Part shown: one piece after another, positions 16,002-24,615 of the stretch
How positions within the stretch are numbered: position 1 is the stretch's first letter
Layout of the letters: every line of letters starts with the position of its first letter
DNA from: DUQU01 sp964481475
Lineage (GTDB): Bacteria; Bacillota_I; Bacilli_A; Acholeplasmatales; UBA5453
Assembly: GCA_964481475.1 (NCBI GenBank)
Contig: CAYZTG010000001.1
Span: forward strand, 1 to 64,000
Direction: 5' to 3'
DNA: 64,000 nucleotides
The notes under the pieces: model-generated
What the model was told of the DNA's origin: nothing
Database searches by the model: none
Seen by the model: the letters and a program-made list of their open reading frames with translations, nothing else
Made by a program: the position numbers and the translations under genes

Positions 16002-17405
16002 TTATCTAATTACTCCACCAAGGATTAAGTTTAAAATCATAATCGTTACAAATCCAGCGGCCCAAGCAGCGGTTGTTGTACCACTCCAAAACTTAAGTTG
16101 TTCTTTAGAATCAGTAATTCCAATTGAACGGTTAACGATATGGAAATATGAGTCATTGAAGTAACCAAAGAAAATTCCACCAACAGCAGCAGCTAGTGCA
16201 GCAAATACTGGACTAGTTGATGATGCTAAGATGATTGGGGCAGTAATTTGTGCGGATGTTACTATCGCAACTGTTCCTGAACCTTGAATAAAACGAATCA
16301 TTGTTGCAACTAAGAATGGTAATAAAATTACTGGAATTCCCCATTGAATCATTGAATTAGCAATTGTTACTCCAACTCCTGTATCAGCAATAACTCTACC
16401 TAAAGATCCACCTGCTCCTGTAACTAATAAGATAATACCAGCAGAACGAACTCCAGCATCCATATGTTTAAGAATTTCTTGTTTGTTCATTTTAAAGCCT
16501 AAGCCGTAAATAGAAATTAATACACCAATACCTACTGCAAAAATTGGGTTACCAACTAAAGCAATTATTTCTTTAAATGTTCCTGCTTCTAGTACGTTTG
16601 ACAAAATACTATTAGAAAGAATTAATAAAATTGGCACAACGATTGGTGCAAAAGCTAACCATGCACTTGGAAGTTGTGTTTCTGGTTCTTTAGTTAAATC
16701 AAAATCAAATAATACTTGATCTTGAACTTCTAAACGTTGAATTTCTCCATCTTCACTTGGAACAATAACGATATTTTTAACTGCCCATTTCAAGTAGAAA
16801 TATCCGGCAATTGTCATTGGAATAGCTACGATTAATCCCCATAGGATCATATTACCAACACTTACATTAAAGGCATCAGCAACTGCTAATGGACCAGGTG
16901 TTGGAGGAACCATGGTGTGGGTGATTACTAAACCTAATGCTAATGACCCTGCTAATACAGCTAAGTTCTTTCTTGTTTTTTGAGAGATTGATTTAGCTAT
17001 TGGAAATAAAATTACAAACGCTGAATCACAGAAAATCGGAATTGATACGATGAATCCTGTTAACATCAAGGTCAAGTCTTCTCTTCCTTTACCAAAGAGT
17101 TTAATAAAGACTCGAGCCATCTTTTCTGCAGCTCCTGAAACCTCAAATATTTGCCCCATGATAACACCAAAACCAATAATGATACCGATTGATGATAAAG
17201 TGCCACCAAAACCTCCGGATAGCATACCTGGAATTTTTGACCCTGGAACGCCTCCTACAACAGCCACTATAACAGCAGACAATATTAGTGCTAAAAAGGC
17301 TGGAATCTTGGTCATTGTGACCATTACTACTAATGCAACTACTCCCACAAGCAATCCAATTAGCATTTGTGTTGAGTTATATGCATTTAAAATTTGATAA
17401 AACAT
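16002..17405 (-). CDS. GntP-family gluconate/sugar-acid permease
   Basis: 467 residues and about 12-14 membrane helices. The start is taken as the ATG at 17405 with GAGGG six bases upstream; a GTG four codons earlier lacks a site. Family features include the VPPTPGPLAVADAFN loop and the C-terminal GIFFGYFNDSYFHIVNRS and SGTTTAAWAAGF segments. GntP transporters import gluconate and related C4-C6 sugar acids with protons. It is the last gene of the 16-24 kb island, behind kinases and dehydrogenases for acid sugars, so its cargo is probably the sugar acid that the island degrades. A 110-base spacer separates it from the FGGY kinase gene, with no clear promoter in it. Confidence 0.92.
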   Translation of the reverse strand: MFYQILNAYNSTQMLIGLLVGVVALVVMVTMTKIPAFLALILSAVIVAVVGGVPGSKIPGMLSGGFGGTLSSIGIIIGFGVIMGQIFEVSGAAEKMARVFIKLFGKGREDLTLMLTGFIVSIPIFCDSAFVILFPIAKSISQKTRKNLAVLAGSLALGLVITHTMVPPTPGPLAVADAFNVSVGNMILWGLIVAIPMTIAGYFYLKWAVKNIVIVPSEDGEIQRLEVQDQVLFDFDLTKEPETQLPSAWLAFAPIVVPILLILSNSILSNVLEAGTFKEIIALVGNPIFAVGIGVLISIYGLGFKMNKQEILKHMDAGVRSAGIILLVTGAGGSLGRVIADTGVGVTIANSMIQWGIPVILLPFLVATMIRFIQGSGTVAIVTSAQITAPIILASSTSPVFAALAAAVGGIFFGYFNDSYFHIVNRSIGITDSKEQLKFWSGTTTAAWAAGFVTIMILNLILGGVIR

Positions 17406-17515
17406 CTTTTCCCTCACTCCTTCTTTTTTTTATTTTATCAATAACTTTTTTCTACAAATCAAAACTAAAATTTAAACTACCCCATCCTTTCTGTTAAATT
17501 TTAAATCATAATTTG

Positions 17516-19021
17516 CTATTTCATATTAATATACGAATATATTTGTGAATCATTCAATGCATCATACAAATGTTTTTTTGTTTTTATCATTCTTTTGTAA
17601 GTAATGATATTTTTAGGCTGAGCATGATAAGTAGTTCTATTGGTAATATCAACTAGTTTGCTAAACGCTTCTAGATGGTCCTTATCCATCTTCAGTCCTA
17701 CTCTAGCTTGAATTAAAGCTCCCATCGCTGTTGCTTCAGCTGAAGATAACACTGCTACTGCCTTATTAAAAACATCTGACATAATTTGATTGAATGTTGG
17801 AAATTTTGTTAATCCGCCTGCGGCATAAATAATATCAACATAATCAATTAATTCTTCAATTAATTTTATATTTTCACCCATTTCAAGAGCGATACCTTCT
17901 AAAATTGCTCTCGCATAATCCCCTCGGTAATGGTCAAACGAAGCATTGAAAAACATTGCTTTAGAAAGTGGGTTCCAATAAGGAGCAGCACTTCCTTTAA
18001 AATGAGGAATTAACAATAATCCATTCGCTCCTGGACTTGATTCATTAACTTCCTTATTTATTTCTGAATAATCATTAGATTTTCCATAAAACTTTTCATT
18101 AAACCAAGTATAAATTGCTCCTGATGTTAAAAGACCCGCTTCAACAATCCACTTATCCTTAACTGCTGAGGCACTACATAAAACACGCATATTTTCATCA
18201 AAAACTGGTTTATCAGAATAAGCAATTACAAATGACCCTGTCCCAATATTAGCTTCTAGTGTCCCTGGTTTCAAAACATTCAAACCAACTGCAGCGCACT
18301 GTTGGTCACCACCAGCCAAAATTACTTCAATTGAACTATCTAACCCTGTTTTTTCAGTAATTTGCTTACAAATCTTACCTGCAATGCTTCCTGGTTTAAC
18401 AATCTTCGGTAATAAATCCTTATCAATTCCAAAAACACTTATTAATTCTTCATCCCACTCAAAAGTGTTAATGTCCATAAATAAAGTTCTTGCTGCTTGA
18501 GTACTATCAGTCACAAATTTCTCTGTTAGTAAATAAACGACATAGTCTTGAACACCAATTATTTTATGTGCTGCATAATAAATATCCGGCATGTTCTTTT
18601 TTAACCACATCATCTTTGGAGCACTAAAGTATGAATCTAATCTTAATCCGGTTTTTAAATAAATTTCCTTTTTACTCATTTTTTTAGTGACTTCATTAAC
18701 TTGTTCGTAACTTCTTCGGTCTTGCCAAGTAATCGCGTTGTAAAGGACTTTTCCGTTAATGTCAACTGGAATAATTGATGCCCTTTGAGATGTTACAGAT
18801 AAATGAGTGATTTTGATATTTTCGTTTTTGGCAAAATCATTAGTTTCTTTTAAGATTTTATATAAACCATTTTTCCAAGTTCTTGGATCTTGCTCAACCT
18901 CAATTCCGTTGAAGATTGGGCTATATAAAACTTTAGTTTCAAAGACTGCTTCTTTTGCTTCTTTATATAAAATTGCCCTTATACTTTGTGTACCCACATC
19001 GATTACAACGATACTAGACAT
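17516..19021 (-). CDS. FGGY-family carbohydrate kinase
   Basis: 501 residues from the ATG at 19021, preceded by AGGAGG with good spacing; the in-frame codons upstream overlap the aldolase gene and do not belong. The actin-fold kinase signatures are VIDVGTQSIR at the N-terminus, ITWQDRRS, the central GGDQQCAAVG and the C-terminal YAAGGLTKFPTFNQIMSDV. FGGY kinases phosphorylate ketoses, polyols or related sugars. The sequence is not a clear XylB (compare the one at 26736), and a LsrK-like or novel specificity is possible. With a class II aldolase directly upstream, the likely job is to phosphorylate a ketose-type intermediate that the aldolase then splits to DHAP and an aldehyde. Confidence 0.85.
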   Translation of the reverse strand: MSSIVVIDVGTQSIRAILYKEAKEAVFETKVLYSPIFNGIEVEQDPRTWKNGLYKILKETNDFAKNENIKITHLSVTSQRASIIPVDINGKVLYNAITWQDRRSYEQVNEVTKKMSKKEIYLKTGLRLDSYFSAPKMMWLKKNMPDIYYAAHKIIGVQDYVVYLLTEKFVTDSTQAARTLFMDINTFEWDEELISVFGIDKDLLPKIVKPGSIAGKICKQITEKTGLDSSIEVILAGGDQQCAAVGLNVLKPGTLEANIGTGSFVIAYSDKPVFDENMRVLCSASAVKDKWIVEAGLLTSGAIYTWFNEKFYGKSNDYSEINKEVNESSPGANGLLLIPHFKGSAAPYWNPLSKAMFFNASFDHYRGDYARAILEGIALEMGENIKLIEELIDYVDIIYAAGGLTKFPTFNQIMSDVFNKAVAVLSSAEATAMGALIQARVGLKMDKDHLEAFSKLVDITNRTTYHAQPKNIITYKRMIKTKKHLYDALNDSQIYSYINMK

Positions 19022-19022
19022 T

Positions 19023-19862
19023 TTAAGCCTCCTCTTTAGGATTAAAAATCTCCATATATTTGTCAACTACTTCTTTTGCTTTTTCAACTGCTAAAACTGA
19101 TAATTGAGAAAAATGTGTTTTACCCTTTAATTCTTCCTTGAAGGCTTCTACAACATTATAAGAAATTTCCGTATTAACATTTATTTTTGCAACACCATTG
19201 GCAATACATTCCTTAATTGTCTTAACTGGTGTTCCTGAACCTCCGTGTAATACTAGTGGAATCTTTACTAATTGATTAATCTCGACTAAACGTTCAACAG
19301 AAATCTTTGGTTCTCCATGATACATACCGTGGACCGTCCCAATTGAAACAGCTAAACAATCAACACCTGTTCTTCTGACAAAGTCTTCTGCTTGTTGTGG
19401 ATCAGTATAAATTTCTTTTGCCTCATCCTCATTTGAGTGTTCGCCAAGTTTTAAGCTACCTAATTCAGCTTCCACAGAGACACCGACTTCATGAGCCATT
19501 TGTACTACTATTTTTGTATTAGCCACATTTTCTTCATATGGTAGAAAAGATCCATCATACATCACTGAAGTAAAGCCAGCCTCAATTGCGTTTTTTATTA
19601 CTTTTAAATCTTTACAATGATCTAAATGTATTACTACCTTAGAGGATAAATTAGTTGTCATTGTTCTAATTAAGTTAACAACTTCTTTTAACTCCATATT
19701 TTCTAAATACTTTTCACCAAAAGCAATAATGGCATCTTGCTTTCTTTCTTTAATAACTTCAATAACTGCCTTAATAGTTTCATAGTTATAGACGTTAAAA
19801 GCACCAACGGCATAGTTGTTTTCATATGCTTCTTTTAATACTGTACTAAGGTTTGTAATCAT
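19023..19862 (-). CDS. Class II ketose-bisphosphate aldolase (FbaA/KbaY/GatY-type)
   Basis: 279 residues, a zinc-dependent class II aldolase. Zn ligands and substrate residues are seen at HLDHCKD, VEAELGSLKL, GTVHGMYHG, VLHGGSGTP and KINVNTE. The enzyme cleaves a ketose 1-phosphate or bisphosphate to DHAP plus an aldehyde. The relatively short protein and genomic setting suggest the KbaY/GatY or pathway-specific branch rather than the glycolytic enzyme, but the split cannot be made by eye. The start overlaps the stop of the upstream dehydrogenase by 4 nt, and the stop is 1 nt before the FGGY kinase start. The tight spacing argues that dehydrogenase, aldolase and kinase act in one route. Confidence 0.9.
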   Translation of the reverse strand: MITNLSTVLKEAYENNYAVGAFNVYNYETIKAVIEVIKERKQDAIIAFGEKYLENMELKEVVNLIRTMTTNLSSKVVIHLDHCKDLKVIKNAIEAGFTSVMYDGSFLPYEENVANTKIVVQMAHEVGVSVEAELGSLKLGEHSNEDEAKEIYTDPQQAEDFVRRTGVDCLAVSIGTVHGMYHGEPKISVERLVEINQLVKIPLVLHGGSGTPVKTIKECIANGVAKINVNTEISYNVVEAFKEELKGKTHFSQLSVLAVEKAKEVVDKYMEIFNPKEEA

Positions 19863-20947
19863 TTTCTAATACCATTCAACCAAGCCTTAAACTCCTTGTT
19901 TTCTAAGACTTCTGGATTTAAGATAAAGTTTGCCTTTTCACCTTTAATTAGTTTTTCAATATCTTCAAATAAGAGAAATGGTGATTGAGTAAACACTTCT
20001 GTTGTAGTTCCAGCAATATGAGTTGTTGTTGTTACATTATCTAACTTTCGCCAAATTGAGTCTTCTTTAAGTGGTTCATCATCAAAAACATCTAAACCAG
20101 CTCCAGATATTTGCTTTTTGCTTAAGATCTCTGCTAAATAATCCATATCAATTAGACCAGATCTTCCCGTATTAATTAAGTAAGCTTCTTTTTTCATTAA
20201 ATCGAGATGTGTTTTATCTGCCCAATGCTTAGTTTCTGGAGTCATTCTTAAATGGATCGAGAGAAAATCACTTTCTTTAAAGATAGTTTCTTTATCTACT
20301 TTTCTATATCCCAAAGCTTCAACATCTTCTTTTGAAACATAATCATCATAAACAACAACTTCTAAATCCCAACCGCTTAATTTTTTGGCAACCATTTTAC
20401 CAATATAACCAAATCCAGCAATCCCTACTATTTTGTTTTTAAGTTGAGGTACAAAGTTAACATTACTAAATTCTTTTTGCCAGCCTCCATTTCGTAGACT
20501 TAAATGAGCTTTTGCAATGTTTCTTGATTCTGCTAACATTAAGCCAATCGCAAAGTCAGAAACTGCTTCAGCATTTCTTCCCATTACATTAAATGCTAAA
20601 ACCCCTCTTTTAGTTGCTTCAACTAAATTAATATTTTCTGTTCCCGCTCTTGCTAAGCCAACTATTCTTAAGTTGGGCATTGCATCAAATACTTTTGAAT
20701 TAACTGGAACAAATAATCCAGCCAATAACTCCGCATCTTTTCCTTCTCTTAAAATTACTTCTGGAACAACTTCAATTTCTGGACCTTGTTGTTCAACTTT
20801 TAATCTTCGATCTTGAAGACTTGCCCAATCTGTTTCAAAATCTTCTGTAACAATTTTGTCAAAATACTTACTTAGATGTTTTTCAAATCCTTTTAAAAAT
20901 AGATCGCTAGTGATCATCGGATCACCAGATAAAATTACTTTTTTCAT
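19859..20947 (-). CDS. D-isomer-specific 2-hydroxyacid dehydrogenase
   Basis: 362 residues with the two-domain fold of D-2-hydroxyacid dehydrogenases. The NAD-binding loop is GFGYIGKMVAKKL, followed by the acidic VYDDY that favours NAD over NADP. The catalytic Arg (NTGRSGL), Glu (DVFDDEP) and His (TTHIAGTT) are all present. There is an N-terminal extension of about 30 residues compared with SerA-like enzymes, but no ACT domain, so a role in serine synthesis is unlikely. In the island it probably interconverts a 2-oxo and a 2-hydroxy acid, either the incoming sugar acid or the aldehyde-derived product after aldol cleavage. It overlaps the aldolase gene by 4 nt. Confidence 0.9.
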   Translation of the reverse strand: MKKVILSGDPMITSDLFLKGFEKHLSKYFDKIVTEDFETDWASLQDRRLKVEQQGPEIEVVPEVILREGKDAELLAGLFVPVNSKVFDAMPNLRIVGLARAGTENINLVEATKRGVLAFNVMGRNAEAVSDFAIGLMLAESRNIAKAHLSLRNGGWQKEFSNVNFVPQLKNKIVGIAGFGYIGKMVAKKLSGWDLEVVVYDDYVSKEDVEALGYRKVDKETIFKESDFLSIHLRMTPETKHWADKTHLDLMKKEAYLINTGRSGLIDMDYLAEILSKKQISGAGLDVFDDEPLKEDSIWRKLDNVTTTTHIAGTTTEVFTQSPFLLFEDIEKLIKGEKANFILNPEVLENKEFKAWLNGIRK

Positions 20948-20958
20948 TTGTCTTCTCC

Positions 20959-21963
20959 TTACTTGTTTCCTTTTACAAAAAACGGGGCATACTTTGCAGC
21001 TAAAATGATTGCTTCAATCATTGAAATTTCATTAGCTATGTTTTTTCCAGCAATATCCATCGCTGTACCATGATCAACACTTGTTCTTAAAAATGGCATC
21101 CCATTTGTAATGGAAATTGTTTTATGAAAATTATATGTTTTAGTCGCGATGTGTCCTTGGTCATGATAAAGTGATAAGATTCCTGCCCATCTACCATCCA
21201 AACCTAAAGCAAAAATAGAATCTGCTGGGACTGGCCCAATAACGTTATATCCTTTTTGTTGCATAGCTTTGATAGCCGGAATTATTTCATCGATTTCTTC
21301 ACTGCCAAACAAGCCGTTTTCCCCTGAATGAGGGTTTAGTCCAGCAACTGCTAAAGTTCCTGATACTCCTAAACGGTCTAAGGCTTCAATTGATCTTTGA
21401 ATGTAATCCATTAAGCGTTCTTTTTTAACTAAATCAATTGCAGCTTTTAAAGAAACGTGTCTTGATAAAAAGAAAACACGTTCTTTTTCGATTTCAAACA
21501 TAGTTAGTGGATCATCAGTATTAGAGAGGTCTGCTAAAATTTCAGTGTGACCAATATAAGGCACTTTACCTTCTTTCAATGATTCCTTATTAATCGGTGT
21601 TGTAGCAATCGCATCAATTTGCCCACTCATTGCTAATTCAACTGACTTCTTAATATATGCAAAAGCAGCCTTGCCACACATACCACAAACTTTCCCTATC
21701 TTAAGTTTGTTGATATCTACTTCATGCATCTCAATTAAGTTAACAACTCCTTGACTAAAATCACCATCTTTAACATCATTAATCACATTAATTCTTAACG
21801 GTAAATCACACAACTTAATTTGATCATCTAAAACGGCTTTATCACCGATTAAAATAGTGTTACTGACCGAAAAAAGACGATCATCTAACAAAGATTTTAG
21901 GGCAATCTCAGGCCCAATTCCTGCTGGATCTCCAATAGGAACACCAATAATTGGCTTTTTCAT
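20959..21963 (-). CDS. pdxA2: PdxA2-type 4-phospho-threonate/erythronate dehydrogenase
   Basis: 334 residues of the PdxA family. Visible are GDPAGIGPEI, GKVCGMCGKAAF, ATTPINKE, GHTEILADL, LNPHSGENGLFG, LYHDQGH and RTSVDHGTA, which carry the three metal-binding His residues and the substrate pocket. True PdxA works in vitamin B6 synthesis. The subgroup encoded next to DUF1537 kinases (PdxA2) oxidises and decarboxylates 4-phospho-D-threonate or 4-phospho-D-erythronate to DHAP and CO2. Here the start codon overlaps the stop of the DUF1537 gene (TAATG), so PdxA2 is the better call. No other B6 gene is nearby. Confidence 0.9.
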   Translation of the reverse strand: MKKPIIGVPIGDPAGIGPEIALKSLLDDRLFSVSNTILIGDKAVLDDQIKLCDLPLRINVINDVKDGDFSQGVVNLIEMHEVDINKLKIGKVCGMCGKAAFAYIKKSVELAMSGQIDAIATTPINKESLKEGKVPYIGHTEILADLSNTDDPLTMFEIEKERVFFLSRHVSLKAAIDLVKKERLMDYIQRSIEALDRLGVSGTLAVAGLNPHSGENGLFGSEEIDEIIPAIKAMQQKGYNVIGPVPADSIFALGLDGRWAGILSLYHDQGHIATKTYNFHKTISITNGMPFLRTSVDHGTAMDIAGKNIANEISMIEAIILAAKYAPFFVKGNK

Positions 21964-23216
21964 TACAATTCCTCCTCGATATATTTTTTAATTGTTAAAT
22001 AGGCTTCGCTTGAAGCGTTATTTCCACCTTTTGTAATTACGTCTAATCCCCTAAACTCCCCGTCCGCTAACTTACCGTGAACACATAAAGGCAATACTTC
22101 TTTAATTAATTCAATTGAAGTCGTATTATTATATTCTAGTAGATGAAGTGTTGTGTCACCACCAGAAATAAAAGCACCACGAACACTGTTAGTATTTTTT
22201 AAAACATCAGTTGCTAATCTTGCATAATTGGTATTAATTATTTTAGATAAGTTATCTGCACTTTCTTTTAGTTCTTTGCCCAACTCAAATAAATTAAGAA
22301 CTTTATCTCTTGCCCCGTTAGTTGTAATGATAACGTATGGTTTTTTAAGTTTTAAAATATCACTCAAATATTTGTCATAATTCTTATTAAATTCTTCTTG
22401 ATTTAGTAAAGACGCAGGACTAATATAATAGTAGTCAAAATCGACATCCTTACGTGCTGTTTCAACTTGATAATGAGAAACATCAACAACACTACCCACT
22501 AAATAAAAGAATTGTCCCTTATCTTCAGTTTTATTAATTAGCTCTGTATAATAATATGTTAATGGACCTGGATCAACAGCAATAATATCACAATCTAAAC
22601 TAAAAACCACTTCACTAATCCTTTTAATATCTTCATTAGTTTTCGCATCATAAATAATTGCATCATTAGTTTTAAATAGTTCTCTCGTTAATTGATGCAT
22701 ATTTTCGTAATCATTGAATTTAATGTTAGCAATCTTTCCATCAAATTGTTTTAAGAACAGTTCTTTTACATCACTAGAACTTAATGGAGTTTTTGGATCT
22801 TTTGCAATTGGGGTATCTAATAAAGGAGTATCACCAATATAAAGTTGTCCATTTATACAATACCTTTCTGAATTAGGAAAAGCAGGAACAATTACAATCT
22901 TTTTATCTGGAAATGACTCTTTAAAAGCATTAAGTTCTGAACCTAAGTTTCCTCTAAGCGTTGAATCAATTCTTTTATTAATAACTTTGAAATTACTATT
23001 TTTAAACTTATCGCAAACATTTAAAACTCTTTGATAAGCTTCTTCTTTTGAAGTTGCTCTTGAATCTGTTGAAATAGCAACAACATCAAAACCATCATAA
23101 TTAGTTATTTTTTTAAAATCAATCATACTTAAACTTGTAAAATTAAGTTTATTTAGTAAAATTGCACTAGCATTTGCGCCGGTAGAATCATCAGCAATTA
23201 TTAAAGTCTTTAACAT
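21963..23216 (-). CDS. DUF1537-family four-carbon acid sugar kinase (DtnK/OtnK-type)
   Basis: 417 residues. The N-terminal substrate domain carries IIADDSTGAN, DSRATSKEEA and KRIDSTLRGNLGSE, and the C-terminal nucleotide domain carries FISGGDTTLHLL and GEFRGLDVITKGGN. These are the two halves of the DUF1537 (SBD/NBD) kinase family, which phosphorylates D-threonate, D-erythronate or 3-oxo-tetronates at C4. With PdxA2 directly coupled, D-threonate or D-erythronate 4-kinase (DtnK-like) is the most likely role. It is the first catalytic gene after the regulator. Length and motifs look complete. Confidence 0.9.
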   Translation of the reverse strand: MLKTLIIADDSTGANASAILLNKLNFTSLSMIDFKKITNYDGFDVVAISTDSRATSKEEAYQRVLNVCDKFKNSNFKVINKRIDSTLRGNLGSELNAFKESFPDKKIVIVPAFPNSERYCINGQLYIGDTPLLDTPIAKDPKTPLSSSDVKELFLKQFDGKIANIKFNDYENMHQLTRELFKTNDAIIYDAKTNEDIKRISEVVFSLDCDIIAVDPGPLTYYYTELINKTEDKGQFFYLVGSVVDVSHYQVETARKDVDFDYYYISPASLLNQEEFNKNYDKYLSDILKLKKPYVIITTNGARDKVLNLFELGKELKESADNLSKIINTNYARLATDVLKNTNSVRGAFISGGDTTLHLLEYNNTTSIELIKEVLPLCVHGKLADGEFRGLDVITKGGNNASSEAYLTIKKYIEEEL

Positions 23217-23233
23217 TTCTTTCCTCGTTTCTT

Positions 23234-23995
23234 TTACACACTACAATTGACTTGAATATATTCACAAGTTAGTTCGATTTCACTTGGTAATTTTAGTTTC
23301 AAATAATCTGTTACAACAATATCAAATTCATTCAAATGAGCTATTCTATATAAAGAATTGCTATAAAACTTTTGTTCATCAGTCACTAAAATTGTTTTTC
23401 TTGCCAATTTAATAATTTGATGTTTTAAAAACTGTCTTTGCGGATCTGGTGTACATAAATAAAGTTCATCATCAATTGAAGAAGTTCCCATTATAGCTAA
23501 ATCAATACTAAACTGTTTTACTAAGTTGCTTGCAAACATATCAGATGTTGAACCAGTTTCTTTATCTATAACACCACCAAGGAAAATAATATTGTTTTCT
23601 GTTAGCATTAGTAATGAAGCAATTCTAATATCATTGGTAATTATCGTTAAATCATTACTTGTAATTCCTTTAGCGATTTCATAAGTAGTTGTTCCTGCGT
23701 CTAAAAAGATTGTTGATTTAGGGCTTATATATTTTAAAACAATTTTGGCAATACAAGCTTTTACATCACTATTTGCTAAAGTTTTTTCATGATAACTTAA
23801 TTCTCTAGTTAAGGTTTTATTAATAAATGCACCGCCATGTGTACGTTGGATTAGTTTTAGCGATTGTAACTTATCTAAGTCTCTTCTTATTGTCATTTGA
23901 GATACTGAAAAAATATCAGATAGTTCAATGACTGATATCGAATTTCTTAGTTTAAGTAGCTCTATAATCTCCATTTGTCTAGTATTCTCAAACAT
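23234..23995 (-). CDS. DeoR-family transcriptional regulator of the sugar-acid island
   Basis: 253 residues from the ATG at 23995 (AAAGGTGAT upstream); an upstream TTG is also in frame. The N-terminal winged helix shows ISVIELSDIFSVSQMTIRRD and the HGGAF hinge of DeoR proteins. The C-terminal sensor domain shows FLDAGTTTYEIAK, ITNDIRIASLL, FLGGVID and LVTDEQKF, which binds a sugar phosphate in this family. It is the first gene of the minus-strand island, so it should regulate its own operon, with a phosphorylated pathway intermediate as inducer. Candidate operator-like T-rich sequences lie upstream. Confidence 0.92.
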   Translation of the reverse strand: MFENTRQMEIIELLKLRNSISVIELSDIFSVSQMTIRRDLDKLQSLKLIQRTHGGAFINKTLTRELSYHEKTLANSDVKACIAKIVLKYISPKSTIFLDAGTTTYEIAKGITSNDLTIITNDIRIASLLMLTENNIIFLGGVIDKETGSTSDMFASNLVKQFSIDLAIMGTSSIDDELYLCTPDPQRQFLKHQIIKLARKTILVTDEQKFYSNSLYRIAHLNEFDIVVTDYLKLKLPSEIELTCEYIQVNCSV

Positions 23996-24001
23996 CCCAT
24001 C

Positions 24002-24180
24002 ACCTTTTATGTTCAAATATGTTTTTTTTTGTTTACTTTATATTATCATTGTTTAAGGCTATATGCAAGCACTTTTTTACAAATTGTATTAAAAAAATAA
24101 GACCTAAAACCTTTTTATAATATATAAAGATGGTTTAAGTATCTTATTGATGTTTGTTTTTGTTCGTTTTAAAATAAAGT
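24002..24180 (-). promoter_or_regulatory. Control region of the DeoR/sugar-acid operon
   Basis: On the minus strand TTGCAT (24063-24068), 17 bases, TAATAT (24040-24045) is the best promoter. Just downstream of the -10, and again at 24148-24170, there are runs built of ACAAA/AACAAA units (TGTTTGTTTTTGTTCGTTTT on the plus strand). They resemble the spaced TTTGTTT-type direct repeats bound by DeoR/AgaR regulators. No RNA gene is seen. Confidence 0.45.
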
Positions 24181-24181
24181 G

Positions 24182-24205
24182 AAAAAAAAAGACCTTAGGT
24201 CTTTT
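24182..24205 (-). terminator. Intrinsic terminator after hup
   Basis: AAAGACC / GGTCTTT stem with a 3-base loop, followed on the minus strand by nine T. It begins directly at the hup stop. Confidence 0.88.
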
Positions 24206-24206
24206 C

Positions 24207-24479
24207 TTATCTAACTGCGTCTTTTAATCCTTTACCTGCTTTAAAAGCTGGAGTTTTTTGTGATGGAATTTGAATAACTGCACCTGTACGTGGGTCTCTT
24301 CCACTTCTTGCAACTCTTTGTCTTACTTCAAATGTTCCAAATCCTGTTATAACAACTTTTTCATCAGTTGCTAATGTTTCTGTAACAGTTTCAACGATAG
24401 CTTGTAAAACTAATTCTGCTTCTTTTTTAGTAACAGCAGCTTTATCTGCAACAATTGCTATTAATTCTGTTTTGTTCAT
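24207..24479 (-). CDS. hup: HU-family nucleoid protein
   Basis: 90 residues, the standard length. MNKTELI at the start, the GFGTFEVR strand and the DNA-intercalating arm with GRDPRTG and IPSQKTPAFKAGKGLKD are the HU signature. HU bends and compacts DNA as a dimer. The ribosome-binding site AGGAGG and a strong promoter indicate high expression. The position next to gpsA, following der and rpsA, matches the B. subtilis cmk-rpsA-der-gpsA-hbs block, although the xyl island now separates gpsA from der. Confidence 0.97.
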   Translation of the reverse strand: MNKTELIAIVADKAAVTKKEAELVLQAIVETVTETLATDEKVVITGFGTFEVRQRVARSGRDPRTGAVIQIPSQKTPAFKAGKGLKDAVR

Positions 24480-24509
24480 AACGAACCTCCTTTTTATCTT
24501 TATAAAGCC

Positions 24510-24538
24510 ATTATAACACCATTGTAAAGATCATGCAA
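24510..24538 (-). promoter_or_regulatory. Strong promoter of hup
   Basis: On the minus strand TTGCAT (24533-24538), 17 bases, TGTTATAAT with the hexamer at 24510-24515. It combines a -35 with an extended -10. Confidence 0.75.
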
Positions 24539-24615
24539 CTTTTTTATTTGCTTTTTATTTGTTTTAGCCGACAATGGTGCGATTAAGTCTGCTTATTCTT
24601 TAATTATTAAGCAAA

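Noticed and set aside
17050..17397. Plus-strand open frame of 115 codons inside gntP
   Set aside because: Antisense to a clear GntP gene, no ribosome site and no recognisable protein; shadow frame.
17406..17515. Possible promoter or riboswitch between the FGGY kinase and gntP genes
   Set aside because: No consensus -35/-10 pair with proper spacing and no stable structure seen; treated as an intergenic spacer.
24590..24613. TGCTTA / TAAGCA hairpin after gpsA
   Set aside because: Six-base stem with a 12-base loop and no T run on the minus strand; too weak to call a terminator.
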